A stretch of DNA of 64,000 nucleotides, taken from the NCBI RefSeq assembly GCF_003063435.1, contig NZ_NESL01000002.1, positions 735,463 through 799,462 of the forward strand, read 5' to 3'. Origin of the DNA: Limnohabitans sp. 2KL-1. Its GTDB lineage: Bacteria; Pseudomonadota; Gammaproteobacteria; Burkholderiales; Burkholderiaceae_C. A program made the position numbers and the translations under genes. Of the stretch, positions 34,472-42,442 are shown piece after piece (the first letter of the stretch is position 1; every line of letters starts with the position of its first letter). Under the pieces are notes generated by a model. That model made no database searches. It worked only from the letters and a program-made list of their open reading frames with translations, and was not told the DNA's origin.

Positions 34472-35731
34472 TCACTTGAAGATGGCAGCGGGCACATACG
34501 ACACCAGCAACAGCACCCCAAAGGCGACGAAATAAAACGGGCCCAGTTCGCGCACCGTCTCACCCACCTTGACCTTGGCCAAAGAGCTGGTGATGAACAA
34601 GGTAGTGCCGACTGGCGGCGTGTACAAACCAATGGCCAGGTTCACGGTCATCATGATCCCCAGCTGCGTGAGGTCCATGCCAATCGAATTGGCCAAAGGC
34701 ACAAACACCGGGGTCAGCAGCAGCACGGCAGCTGGCAGGTCGATGAACATGCCGCAGACCAGCATGAGCAGGTTCATCAGCAAGATCACGCTCCAGCCAC
34801 TCGACAAATTCGCTTGTGCCCAAGCCACCACGCCATCGGGCATGCGGTCAAAGGTGAGCAACCAACCGATCGCTGCCGAAGCCATGATCACCAGCAAGAC
34901 CACACCCGTGGACAAGCCCGCTTCCATCACGGCTTTGTGCAGACGCTTCCAGCCCAGGTCACGGTAAACCAGCACAGACACCAGACCGGCGTACAGCGTG
35001 GACAACACACTCACCTCGGTGGGCGTGGCAATGCCAAAGCGCAAGAACACAATGATCAGCACGGGCAAAACCAAGGCAGGCGTGGCGTACAGCAGTTGCG
35101 TGCCAAAGACACCCCAGTCCAGCTTGCGCATTTCACGCGGGAAGTTGCGCCTTTTGCCCACCCACCAGCAAGCAGCCATGAAGCCGCCGCACATGAGCAA
35201 GCCGGGCAAGATGCCCGCCACAAACAGCGCAGCCACCGAGGTGTTGCTGGACAGCGCAAACAAGATCATGGGAATCGACGGCGGGATCAAGATGTCGATG
35301 GTGGCAGCTGCGGCCAGCGTGGCCGCAGAAAACGCCGGTGGATAGCCCAGACGCTTTTGCCAGGGAATCAGCAAAGAGCCGATGGCCGAGGCATCGGCCA
35401 CGGCCGAGCCCGACACCCCTCCAAAAATGGTGGACGATAAAACACCCACTTGGCCAGGGCCACCATGGAAGCGACCGATCAAGGTGGACAAAACGCCAAT
35501 CAGCGCTTCCCCCAATTTGCCGCCCATCATGAGCGAGCCGGTCAGCATGAAAAACGGGATGGCAATCAGCGGGAAACTTTGCACCTGCGCCACCATTTGC
35601 TGCACCAGCAAATCCAGGGGCACGCGGTCAGAGGTGGCCGCAGCGGCCATGGCGGCCACCAGCAAGGCGTGCGCGATCGGGATGGCGATCACGGCTGCGC
35701 CCAGAAAAACAAGCAAGATCAATGCGGTCAT
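34472..35731 (-). CDS. dctM: TRAP transporter large permease subunit
   Basis: The channel subunit of a tripartite ATP-independent periplasmic transporter, driven by Na+ or H+ gradients. It has 419 residues with about 12 hydrophobic segments; GGVSGSAVADASAIG and PPSIPMILFALSSNTS are DctM hallmarks, and the C-terminal PPVGTTLFITS is typical. The gene is 14 bases after dctQ and 31 before the transketolase N-subunit. Confidence 0.93.
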   Translation of the reverse strand: MTALILLVFLGAAVIAIPIAHALLVAAMAAAATSDRVPLDLLVQQMVAQVQSFPLIAIPFFMLTGSLMMGGKLGEALIGVLSTLIGRFHGGPGQVGVLSSTIFGGVSGSAVADASAIGSLLIPWQKRLGYPPAFSAATLAAAATIDILIPPSIPMILFALSSNTSVAALFVAGILPGLLMCGGFMAACWWVGKRRNFPREMRKLDWGVFGTQLLYATPALVLPVLIIVFLRFGIATPTEVSVLSTLYAGLVSVLVYRDLGWKRLHKAVMEAGLSTGVVLLVIMASAAIGWLLTFDRMPDGVVAWAQANLSSGWSVILLMNLLMLVCGMFIDLPAAVLLLTPVFVPLANSIGMDLTQLGIMMTVNLAIGLYTPPVGTTLFITSSLAKVKVGETVRELGPFYFVAFGVLLLVSYVPAAIFK

Positions 35732-35745
35732 GGTTCAGGTCTTTC

Positions 35746-36252
35746 TCACCAGTGCACCGGGGCGGGCTCTGTGGGGAGCGGGGTGTTGGGGTCGGCTTGC
35801 CAAACACGAACGGCGCTGACCAGTGCAAGCATGGCCAGCAACGCCATGCCGGTCATCACGCAGGCGTAGGTCACCGAGCCCGGGATTTGCAAGATGGGCG
35901 ACTTCTCGTCGTGCACGATCTCCAGCATGCGCCAGGTGGCGACTGCCAGCGTGGCGTACAGCCCGCTCACGACAGACCAACCGAGCACGCCCCAGACGCG
36001 ACGCGCAGCGGCAGACAACTTGTCCATCAAAAAGCTGGTGGTGATGTGCGCGCCATGCTGGGCCGCCAGCACCACGCCCGCCATGACCATCCAGGGAAAC
36101 AGCAGCTCGGGCACCTCATTGGCCCACTGCAAACTGGCACCCGTGGCATAGCGCAAGATGGTGTTCGCCGCCAGGATGACAAAAATCACCACCGTGCTGA
36201 TCCACAGCAACACCTGGCACAAGACCGAGACGGCCCGTTCAATTAAATTCAT
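35746..36252 (-). CDS. dctQ: TRAP transporter small permease subunit
   Basis: A 168-residue small membrane subunit with four predicted helices, and the motif LQWANEVPELLFPWMVMAG characteristic of DctQ. The ATG at 36252 is preferred; upstream in-frame codons lie within a hairpin and lack a ribosome-binding site. It sits between dctP and dctM in the TRAP operon. Confidence 0.9.
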   Translation of the reverse strand: MNLIERAVSVLCQVLLWISTVVIFVILAANTILRYATGASLQWANEVPELLFPWMVMAGVVLAAQHGAHITTSFLMDKLSAAARRVWGVLGWSVVSGLYATLAVATWRMLEIVHDEKSPILQIPGSVTYACVMTGMALLAMLALVSAVRVWQADPNTPLPTEPAPVHW

Positions 36253-36263
36253 GTGTTTCTCCA

Positions 36264-36287
36264 GCCCGCACGCGTTGGCGTGCGGGC
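36264..36287 (-). other. Perfect hairpin between dctP and dctQ
   Basis: GCCCGCACGC (36264-36273) and GCGTGCGGGC (36278-36287) form a 10-bp stem with a GTTG loop and no following T run. In the operon's mRNA this would probably protect or partially terminate the upstream dctP message, giving more receptor than permease. Confidence 0.75.
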
Positions 36288-36310
36288 ATCCATGCTGCAA
36301 GGCCCGTGGT

Positions 36311-37294
36311 TCAGCGCGCGGCTGCGATCACTTTTTTCAGGAACGGACCAATGGGCGAGGCCAGCCACTTGTCGTCCACATTGCTGGTGCCCTTGGCAAA
36401 AGCGGCTTTGTCCACCGCATTGATCTGAGCGCCCTTGGCCTTGAGTTCGGCGATCAGTTTGTCGTCGCTTTCCTTGGACAACTTGCGCTGCAGTTGCGTG
36501 GCCTCAGCAGCAGCTTCTTGCAACGCCTTTTTGTCGGCATCGCTCAAGCGGTCCCAGCTGCGCTTGCTCATCAGCAGGGGCGTCATTTCGTACTTGTGGC
36601 CGGTCAGAGAAATGAACTTGTTCACCTCGTACAACTTGCTGGCGTGGATGTTCATCAGCGGGTTTTCCTGACCATCCACCACGCCCTGCTGCAGGGCCAC
36701 ATACAACTCGGCAAACTTGATCTGCTGGGCTTCGGCACCCAGCGCTTGCATGATGTCCACGGTCACGGCGTCGGGTGGCGTGCGCATCTTCAAGCCCTTG
36801 AGGTCTTCGGGCTTGGCCAGGGCGCGCTTGCTGTTGCTCATGTGGCGGATACCGTTGTCCCAGTAGCCCAACACCACCATGCCTTTTTCAGCCGACTTGT
36901 CTGCCAGTTCCTTGCCCAATGGGCCGTCCAGCATCTTCCAGACTTGCTCCAGACTGCTGAACAGGAAAGGCATGCCGAACGCAGCGTACTCGGGCACGGC
37001 ATTGGCCACAGCACCTTGCGAGTTGGCGCTGATGTCGAGCGCGCCGGTGCGCAGTGCGGTCACCATGGCGGCATCGTCGCCCAGCTGGGCCGAAGGGGCC
37101 ACCTGAATTTCGATGCGGCCGCCGGATTTGGCCTTGGCCACTTCGGCCATCTTCACAGCGGCTTCATGGCGGGGGTTGCCCGGCGCAGCGCCATGGCCCA
37201 GCGTCAACTTGACGGCCTGGGCATGCGCCAAAGATGTGGCAGCCAGAACGGCGGTGGCCAGCAAGGTGCGGCGCAGTGTGTTGAATCGTGTCAT
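36311..37294 (-). CDS. dctP: TRAP transporter periplasmic substrate-binding subunit
   Basis: Periplasmic receptor of the TRAP system, 327 residues with a signal peptide cleaved after AHA (residue 25). LTLGHGAAPGNPRHEAA at the mature start, PEDLKGLKMRTPPD with the conserved Arg that salt-bridges the substrate carboxylate, and VVDGQENPLMNI are DctP hallmarks. This suggests a carboxylate-containing ligand, perhaps a sugar acid. AGGAG lies upstream of the ATG. The gene follows the SDR by 56 bases and precedes a hairpin. Confidence 0.93.
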   Translation of the reverse strand: MTRFNTLRRTLLATAVLAATSLAHAQAVKLTLGHGAAPGNPRHEAAVKMAEVAKAKSGGRIEIQVAPSAQLGDDAAMVTALRTGALDISANSQGAVANAVPEYAAFGMPFLFSSLEQVWKMLDGPLGKELADKSAEKGMVVLGYWDNGIRHMSNSKRALAKPEDLKGLKMRTPPDAVTVDIMQALGAEAQQIKFAELYVALQQGVVDGQENPLMNIHASKLYEVNKFISLTGHKYEMTPLLMSKRSWDRLSDADKKALQEAAAEATQLQRKLSKESDDKLIAELKAKGAQINAVDKAAFAKGTSNVDDKWLASPIGPFLKKVIAAAR

Positions 37295-37350
37295 GAATGT
37301 CTCCTAGGTTTTTAATGGTTTGGGCGCAAGCCCATGGGTTGCGAAAAAAA

Positions 37351-38100
37351 TCAGTGGATCAGCATGCCGCCGTTCACGTCGAGCGTGACGCCAGTGCAGT
37401 ACTTGGACAGGTCGCTGGCCAAAAACACCACACAACCGGCCACGTCGTTGGGCTCGCCAATGTGACCCAACGGGATGCCGTCCAAAATGGCTTGGCGTTT
37501 GTCGTCGGGGATCTTGCCCTTGTTGATGTCTGTGGCGATCAGGCCGGGCGTGACACAGTTGACGCGGATGTTGTTGCCGCCATATTCACGCGCCATGGCA
37601 CGGGCCAGACCCAGCACACCCGCTTTGGCGGCCGAGTAGTGCGGACCACCCAGAATGCCGCCACCGCGCTGTGCCGACACCGAAGAAATACAAACAATCG
37701 AGCCGCTGTTTTGCGCAATCATCGTCGGCAAAACGGCTTGCGATGCGTACAACGTGCCGCGCAGGCTCACGTCCAAAATACGGTCGTAGTCGCTGCCAGT
37801 GATGTCCAGGAACTTCACAGGCTGGGTGATGCCCGCGTTGTTGACCAGAATGTCGATGCGGCCCATGGCCGCCTTGATCTGGGCGGCAGCGGCTTCGCAA
37901 GAAGCCTTGTCGGTCACATCGGCCACCAGGCCCAGGTGCTGCGCGCCCAGGCGAGCAGCGGCAGCTTGTGGGTCGGCCACGGCCAGATCGAGGATCACCA
38001 CGCGGGCGCCTTGTTCGGCCATCATGCGGGCGGTGGCAAAGCCCAGGCCATTTTGGCCAGCGCCACCGGTGATCACGGCCACTTTGTCTTTGAGCAACAT
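37351..38100 (-). CDS. Short-chain dehydrogenase/reductase of the TRAP operon
   Basis: A 249-residue NAD(P)-dependent oxidoreductase. The cofactor motif GGAGQNGLGFA is a variant of TGxxxGxG; Asp38 in VVILDLA suggests NAD+ preference. NNAG, catalytic Ser in CISSVS and Tyr-x3-Lys in YSAAK are present. It is the first gene of the minus-strand operon with the TRAP transporter, split transketolase and glycerate kinase, and is divergent from a LysR gene. Inference: it oxidises a hydroxyl of the imported compound to a ketone, which transketolase can then cleave. Confidence 0.92.
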   Translation of the reverse strand: MLLKDKVAVITGGAGQNGLGFATARMMAEQGARVVILDLAVADPQAAAARLGAQHLGLVADVTDKASCEAAAAQIKAAMGRIDILVNNAGITQPVKFLDITGSDYDRILDVSLRGTLYASQAVLPTMIAQNSGSIVCISSVSAQRGGGILGGPHYSAAKAGVLGLARAMAREYGGNNIRVNCVTPGLIATDINKGKIPDDKRQAILDGIPLGHIGEPNDVAGCVVFLASDLSKYCTGVTLDVNGGMLIH

Positions 38101-38242
38101 GCAGGTCTCCTTTTGTGTTTCTGCGTTGAGGTAAGTGGCGCGATTCTGGTCAAGGCTTGACGCGAAGACAAACGATATAAACTCAAGAGCGGTTTAATTT
38201 CATTCATGTTGCACCGCAACGATTCAATTTTCTTCACGCGCC

Positions 38243-39118
38243 ATGATCCCTCCACTCAGTGCCCTGCAAGCCTTTGAAACCATTGCCCGCCGCAAGAGCT
38301 TTTCACTCGCGGCCGAAGAGTTGCACCTGACACCGTCAGCGGTCAGCCATCAAGTGGCCAAGCTGGAAAGCCTGCTCGGCGTGCGCCTGTTCGAACGCTC
38401 GGCCCGAGGTGTGGAGCTGACCCCGGCCGGACAGCAATACCTGCAGCGCGTGGCCAGCGCTTTGGGTGCCATCAACACCGCGACCGATGACCTGCGCCAC
38501 GGCGTGCAAGACACGCTGTATGTGCACAGCAGCCCCAGCTTTGCCAGCCTGTGGCTGATGCCGCGCATTGCACGCTTTACCGAGCAGCACCCCAACATCT
38601 CGCTCATGTTGTCGGCCTCGCATGTGCATTCAGACTTTCAGCTGGGACAAATGGACATCGACATCCGGTACGGCATGCCCAATTGGCCCAACCTGGAAGT
38701 CGAGCCGGTTTTTACCGAACACATCCTGCCTTTGGCCAGCCCCGAATTCATCCGCACCCACGCGCTGCACGCGCCGCAAGACCTGCTTCGAGTGCCACTG
38801 ATCCAGTCCAGCGTCAGCGTGGTGCAGTGGCCCGAATGGTTTGCCCGCTTTGGTGGCGATTTGCGCCCCGAGCGCATGGGCCTGCGCTTTGACCGCGCCA
38901 TGATGAGCCTGGACGCCGCCGTGCAAAAACTCGGCGTGGCCTTGGAGAGCAGCAGCGTTGGTCAGTCCCTGATCGCCAGCGGCAAATTGCAACCGGTCTT
39001 TGCCGAAGACCTGTGCATGCAGGTGCGGGCGCACTTCATGGTGTATCCGGCGCGGCACGCCTCGCGGCCAGAGGTTAAAAGCTTTGTGGAATGGTTACGG
39101 GAAGAGGCAGGGCATTGA
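38243..39118 (+). CDS. LysR family regulator (GcvA-like) of the TRAP/transketolase operon
   Basis: A 291-residue LysR regulator resembling GcvA: IPPLSALQAFETIARRKSFS and LTPSAVSHQVAKLESLLG in the winged helix, then the effector domain. It is divergent from the SDR gene with 142 bases between them, so it is the probable regulator of that operon and perhaps of the transketolase gene 199 bases downstream on its own strand. Confidence 0.9.
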   Translation: MIPPLSALQAFETIARRKSFSLAAEELHLTPSAVSHQVAKLESLLGVRLFERSARGVELTPAGQQYLQRVASALGAINTATDDLRHGVQDTLYVHSSPSFASLWLMPRIARFTEQHPNISLMLSASHVHSDFQLGQMDIDIRYGMPNWPNLEVEPVFTEHILPLASPEFIRTHALHAPQDLLRVPLIQSSVSVVQWPEWFARFGGDLRPERMGLRFDRAMMSLDAAVQKLGVALESSSVGQSLIASGKLQPVFAEDLCMQVRAHFMVYPARHASRPEVKSFVEWLREEAGH

Positions 39119-39275
39119 GCTGAAGGGCTTGAGGCTTCAGTGTGTTTTCGGTGGTTCAAGGCAGATGGGGCATGCCTCAAGTTGAACGTCATTCATGAAA
39201 GCCTGAATATTCTTCGCTTGTGTTCATGTATCAAGATCGCAAAAATCGCGGCCAACGCATTCCCAGCATTTACAC

Positions 39276-39320
39276 AGGAGATAAGCGCAGGTTCCGGCTA
39301 GAGCCTGCGCTCACCCCATG
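39276..39320 (+). promoter_or_regulatory. Hairpin between the Shine-Dalgarno and start codon of the transketolase gene
   Basis: AGGAG (39276-39280) is 37 bases before the ATG. Between them AGCGCAGG (39284-39291) and CCTGCGCT (39304-39311) form an 8-bp stem. Folding brings the two to an effective distance of 9 bases. A TAA at 39282-39284 is in frame, and no other start codon lies between it and the ATG. Confidence 0.6.
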
Positions 39321-41315
39321 ACCGCTCACCCCCCACATCCGCAGCAAGCCCTGGCCCACGCCATCCGTTTTCTCTCGATTGACGCCATCGTCAAAGCCCA
39401 GGAGGGCCACCAAGGCGTGCCGCTGGGCATGGCCGAGATTGCCACCGCGCTGTACACCCGCCACCTCAAGTTCAACCCACAAGACGCGGGCTGGTTTGAC
39501 CGCGACCGTGTGGTGCTGTCCAACGGACATGGCTCCATGCTCTTGTATTCGCTGCTGCATCTGACGGGCTACCCGGCGTTTCCGATTGAAGAAGTGCAGC
39601 GCTTTCGCGTGCTGGGCTCGGTGTGCGAAGGTCACCCTGAGCGTCCGCACGATGCGCCCAACGGCATTGAAGTGACCACCGGTCCGCTGGGCCAAGGCAT
39701 TGCCAACGCCTTTGGCATGGCTGTGGCCGAGGCGTATCTGAACGCCCGCTTTGGCAAGGACTTGGTCAACCACTTCACTTATGCGTTTGTGGGCGATGGC
39801 TGCTTACAAGAAGGCGTGGGCCAGGAGATGATTTCACTGGCGGGCCACTTGCAGCTGGGCAAGCTGGTGCTGCTGTGGGACGACAACCAGATCACCGACG
39901 ACGGCAGCACCGATTTGTCGATCAGCGAAAACGTGGCCGAGCGCTTTCGGGTGGCGGGATGGCATGTGGTAGAGCTGGACGGCCACGACATCGAAGCTGT
40001 GTCTGCCGCCCTGGATGCTGCGCGCCAAGACCCACGCCCGTCCATGCTGGCGTGCCGCACCGTGATTGCCAAAGGCATTGCCCGCCTGCAAGGCCAACGC
40101 GGTGGCCACAGCGGCCGTTTGTTTGAAAACGACGCCCAAGCCGCACGCGACATGCTGGGCTGGGCCCATGGCCCGTTTGAAGTACCCGCCGAGGTGCAGC
40201 AAGCCTGGCGTGCATCGGGCCAACGCAGCCAAAGTGACTACGCGGCCTGGCAAGCCCGCGTGGCCGCGCTGCCAGCGCCGGACCGCGCCGAGTTCGAGCG
40301 CGTGATGAAGGGTGAACTGCCCGCCAACTGGCAGCAGGTGTTGCGGGACTACAAGCAACAAGCGCTCCAAGCCCCACTAGCACCGAGCGGCATCTTCGTC
40401 TCCGCCGAAATCAATGACCTGCTGACCCCCCTGCTGCCAGAGCGCATGGTGGGCTGCGCCGATCTGGAAGCGCCCACCAGCCACAAGCGGGGCCTGACGG
40501 CTTTTACCGCAGACGACCGTGGTGGTTCTTATGTGCATTGCGGCGTGCGTGAGCATGTGATGGGGTCCATGGCCAACGGCATGGCCGCGCACGGCGGCGT
40601 CATGCCGTTGTCGGTCACCTACCTGGCGTTTGCCGATTACCAGCGCCCGGCCATGCGCATGGCGGCACTCATGGGTTTGCCTGTCAAATTCGTGTTCAGC
40701 CACGACTCGATCGGCATTGGCCGCAACGGCCCGACACACCAGCCGGTGGAAATTCTGGCCTCATTGCGCGCCATGCCCAACATGCTGGTCATGCGGCCTG
40801 CCGACGCAGTGGAAGCGGCCGAATGTTGGGAAGCCGCACTGGCCCACACCACCGGCCCGGTCAGCCTGGTTTTTGCACGCCAGTCACTGCCACTGGTGCG
40901 CCACATGCACACACCGGGCAACCTGGCCGGTCGTGGTGGCTATGTGTTGCACGAACCCGCCTACGGACCGCGCCAGGTCACGCTGCTGGCTACGGGCTCT
41001 GAAGTGGCGCTGGCCGTGGCTGCACGCGAACAACTCGAAGCGGCTGGCATTGCAACGGCGGTGGTGTCCCTGCCCTGCTGGGAACTCTTCAATGCACAAG
41101 ATGCGGCCTACCGCCACAGCGTCCTGGGCAACGGTGTGCGGGTGGGCATCGAAGCCGCGGTACGCCAAGGCTGGGACGCTTATCTGGGCATGGATGGCGG
41201 CTTTATCGGTATGACCGGATTTGGTGCCAGTGGCCCAGCGGATGAACTGTACAAACTGTTCAACATCACCCCCGAAGCTGTCGTGGCCGAAGCCCGTCGC
41301 CTACTGGCCGCCTGA
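39318..41315 (+). CDS. Transketolase, full length
   Basis: A one-piece transketolase of 665 residues. The diphosphate domain has KAQEGHQGVPLGMAEIATAL, LSNGHGSMLLYSLL and GDGCLQEGVGQE; the pyrimidine domain has HCGVREHVMGSMANGMAAHGG with catalytic Glu, and DSIGIGRNGPTHQPVE. It moves two-carbon units between keto and aldo sugars or from hydroxypyruvate. The start is forced by an in-frame stop just upstream; a hairpin separates it from its ribosome-binding site. The next gene, 11 bases on, is a hydroxypyruvate-reductase-like enzyme, suggesting a specialised role rather than a housekeeping pentose-phosphate one. Confidence 0.93.
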   Translation: MTAHPPHPQQALAHAIRFLSIDAIVKAQEGHQGVPLGMAEIATALYTRHLKFNPQDAGWFDRDRVVLSNGHGSMLLYSLLHLTGYPAFPIEEVQRFRVLGSVCEGHPERPHDAPNGIEVTTGPLGQGIANAFGMAVAEAYLNARFGKDLVNHFTYAFVGDGCLQEGVGQEMISLAGHLQLGKLVLLWDDNQITDDGSTDLSISENVAERFRVAGWHVVELDGHDIEAVSAALDAARQDPRPSMLACRTVIAKGIARLQGQRGGHSGRLFENDAQAARDMLGWAHGPFEVPAEVQQAWRASGQRSQSDYAAWQARVAALPAPDRAEFERVMKGELPANWQQVLRDYKQQALQAPLAPSGIFVSAEINDLLTPLLPERMVGCADLEAPTSHKRGLTAFTADDRGGSYVHCGVREHVMGSMANGMAAHGGVMPLSVTYLAFADYQRPAMRMAALMGLPVKFVFSHDSIGIGRNGPTHQPVEILASLRAMPNMLVMRPADAVEAAECWEAALAHTTGPVSLVFARQSLPLVRHMHTPGNLAGRGGYVLHEPAYGPRQVTLLATGSEVALAVAAREQLEAAGIATAVVSLPCWELFNAQDAAYRHSVLGNGVRVGIEAAVRQGWDAYLGMDGGFIGMTGFGASGPADELYKLFNITPEAVVAEARRLLAA

Positions 41316-41326
41316 GGACACCGTCC

Positions 41327-42289
41327 ATGAAAATCGTTTTCCTTGACCGCGACACCATCTCGCCTGACACCACACTGCGCACGCCAGCATTCGCACACGA
41401 ATGGGTGCAATACACGCGCACTCGCGCCGACGAAGCAGCCGGACGCATTCGCGATGCCGATATCGTCATCGTCAACAAAGTCAAGCTGAGCGCCGAAACG
41501 CTGGCGCAAGCTCCCCGGCTCAAACTGATCGCCGTGGCTGCCACAGGCACCGACAACATTGACCTGACCGCCTGCCAACAGCACGGCATCGTGGTCAGCA
41601 ATGTGCGCAACTACGCCACACACACCGTGCCCGAGCACACGTTCGCTTTGATCTTTGCCCTGCGCCGCAGCATCTGCGCTTACCGCGATGCGGTCAAAGC
41701 CGGGCGCTGGCAAGAAGCCGCGCAGTTCTGCTTTTTTGACCACCCGATCCGTGACCTCGCAGGCTCCACACTCGGCGTGATTGGCGACGGTGTGCTGGGT
41801 CAGGCAGTGGCCTCGATTGGGCGTGCGCTGGGCATGCGCGTGTTGTTCTCGGCGCACAAAGGCCGCACAGGGCAAGGGCGCTTGTACACACCGTTTGAAG
41901 ACGTGCTGCGCCAGGCCGATGTGCTCACGCTGCATTGCCCACTCCATGCCAACACACGAAACATGATTGGCGCGGCCGAATTCGCACAAATGGCACGCAA
42001 GCCTTTGCTCATCAACACCGGGCGTGGTGGACTGGTGGACGAAGCGGCTGTGGGCCCCGCACTGCACGCGGGGCACATCTCGGGTGCGGCCTTTGACGTG
42101 ACCAGCGTAGAGCCGCCCCCAGCCGACCATCCGTTCATGGCGCTGCTGGACCGACCCGACTTCATCCTCACGCCGCATGTGGCCTGGGCCAGCGCCGAAG
42201 CCATTCAGGCCCTGGCCGACCAACTCATGGACAACGTGCAAGCGTTTGTGCGCGGCTCACCGGTCAATCAGGTCCTGCCCAAAGTCTGA
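41327..42289 (+). CDS. D-2-hydroxyacid dehydrogenase (hydroxypyruvate reductase-like)
   Basis: A 320-residue NAD(P)-dependent dehydrogenase that interconverts 2-keto and D-2-hydroxy acids; hydroxypyruvate/glyoxylate is the likely substrate class. It has the Rossmann motif GVIGDGVLGQAVA, the substrate Arg in NTGRGGLVDE, the Glu in TSVEPP and the catalytic His in HVAWAS. GAGGA overlaps the transketolase stop. With glycerate kinase at 31158-32465 it could take hydroxypyruvate to glycerate and 2-phosphoglycerate. Confidence 0.9.
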   Translation: MKIVFLDRDTISPDTTLRTPAFAHEWVQYTRTRADEAAGRIRDADIVIVNKVKLSAETLAQAPRLKLIAVAATGTDNIDLTACQQHGIVVSNVRNYATHTVPEHTFALIFALRRSICAYRDAVKAGRWQEAAQFCFFDHPIRDLAGSTLGVIGDGVLGQAVASIGRALGMRVLFSAHKGRTGQGRLYTPFEDVLRQADVLTLHCPLHANTRNMIGAAEFAQMARKPLLINTGRGGLVDEAAVGPALHAGHISGAAFDVTSVEPPPADHPFMALLDRPDFILTPHVAWASAEAIQALADQLMDNVQAFVRGSPVNQVLPKV

Positions 42290-42293
42290 TCCT

Positions 42294-42312
42294 GGCGGCG
42301 CGAACTGCCGCC
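42294..42312 (+). terminator. GC-rich hairpin after the hydroxyacid dehydrogenase gene
   Basis: GGCGGC (42294-42299) and GCCGCC (42307-42312) form a 6-bp stem with a 7-base loop, 4 bases after the stop. Only a short T-poor tail follows, so termination would be weak or Rho-assisted. Confidence 0.4.
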
Positions 42313-42375
42313 TCGGCTTACGTAAAATCACGCCACTGCACAGCCCGGGACGCGCGGCAACGTGGTGCTCGCCCT

Positions 42376-42400
42376 CCCCTGTGTGCACGGGGGCCAGGGG
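42376..42400 (+). other. Hairpin in the leader of the 8-oxoguanine deaminase gene
   Basis: CCCCTG (42376-42381) and CAGGGG (42395-42400) can pair around a GC-rich loop in the 150-base region before the gene. TAAAAT at 42323 could be a -10 box, giving a leader of about 110 bases. No known riboswitch was recognised. Confidence 0.35.
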
Positions 42401-42442
42401 ATTCGGCCGCGACTTGTTTCACACCTTGCCAAGGACAAGTCC

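Noticed and set aside
42290..42442. Known riboswitch in front of the 8-oxoguanine deaminase gene
   Set aside because: No motif could be matched with confidence by eye; it is reported only as a structured leader.
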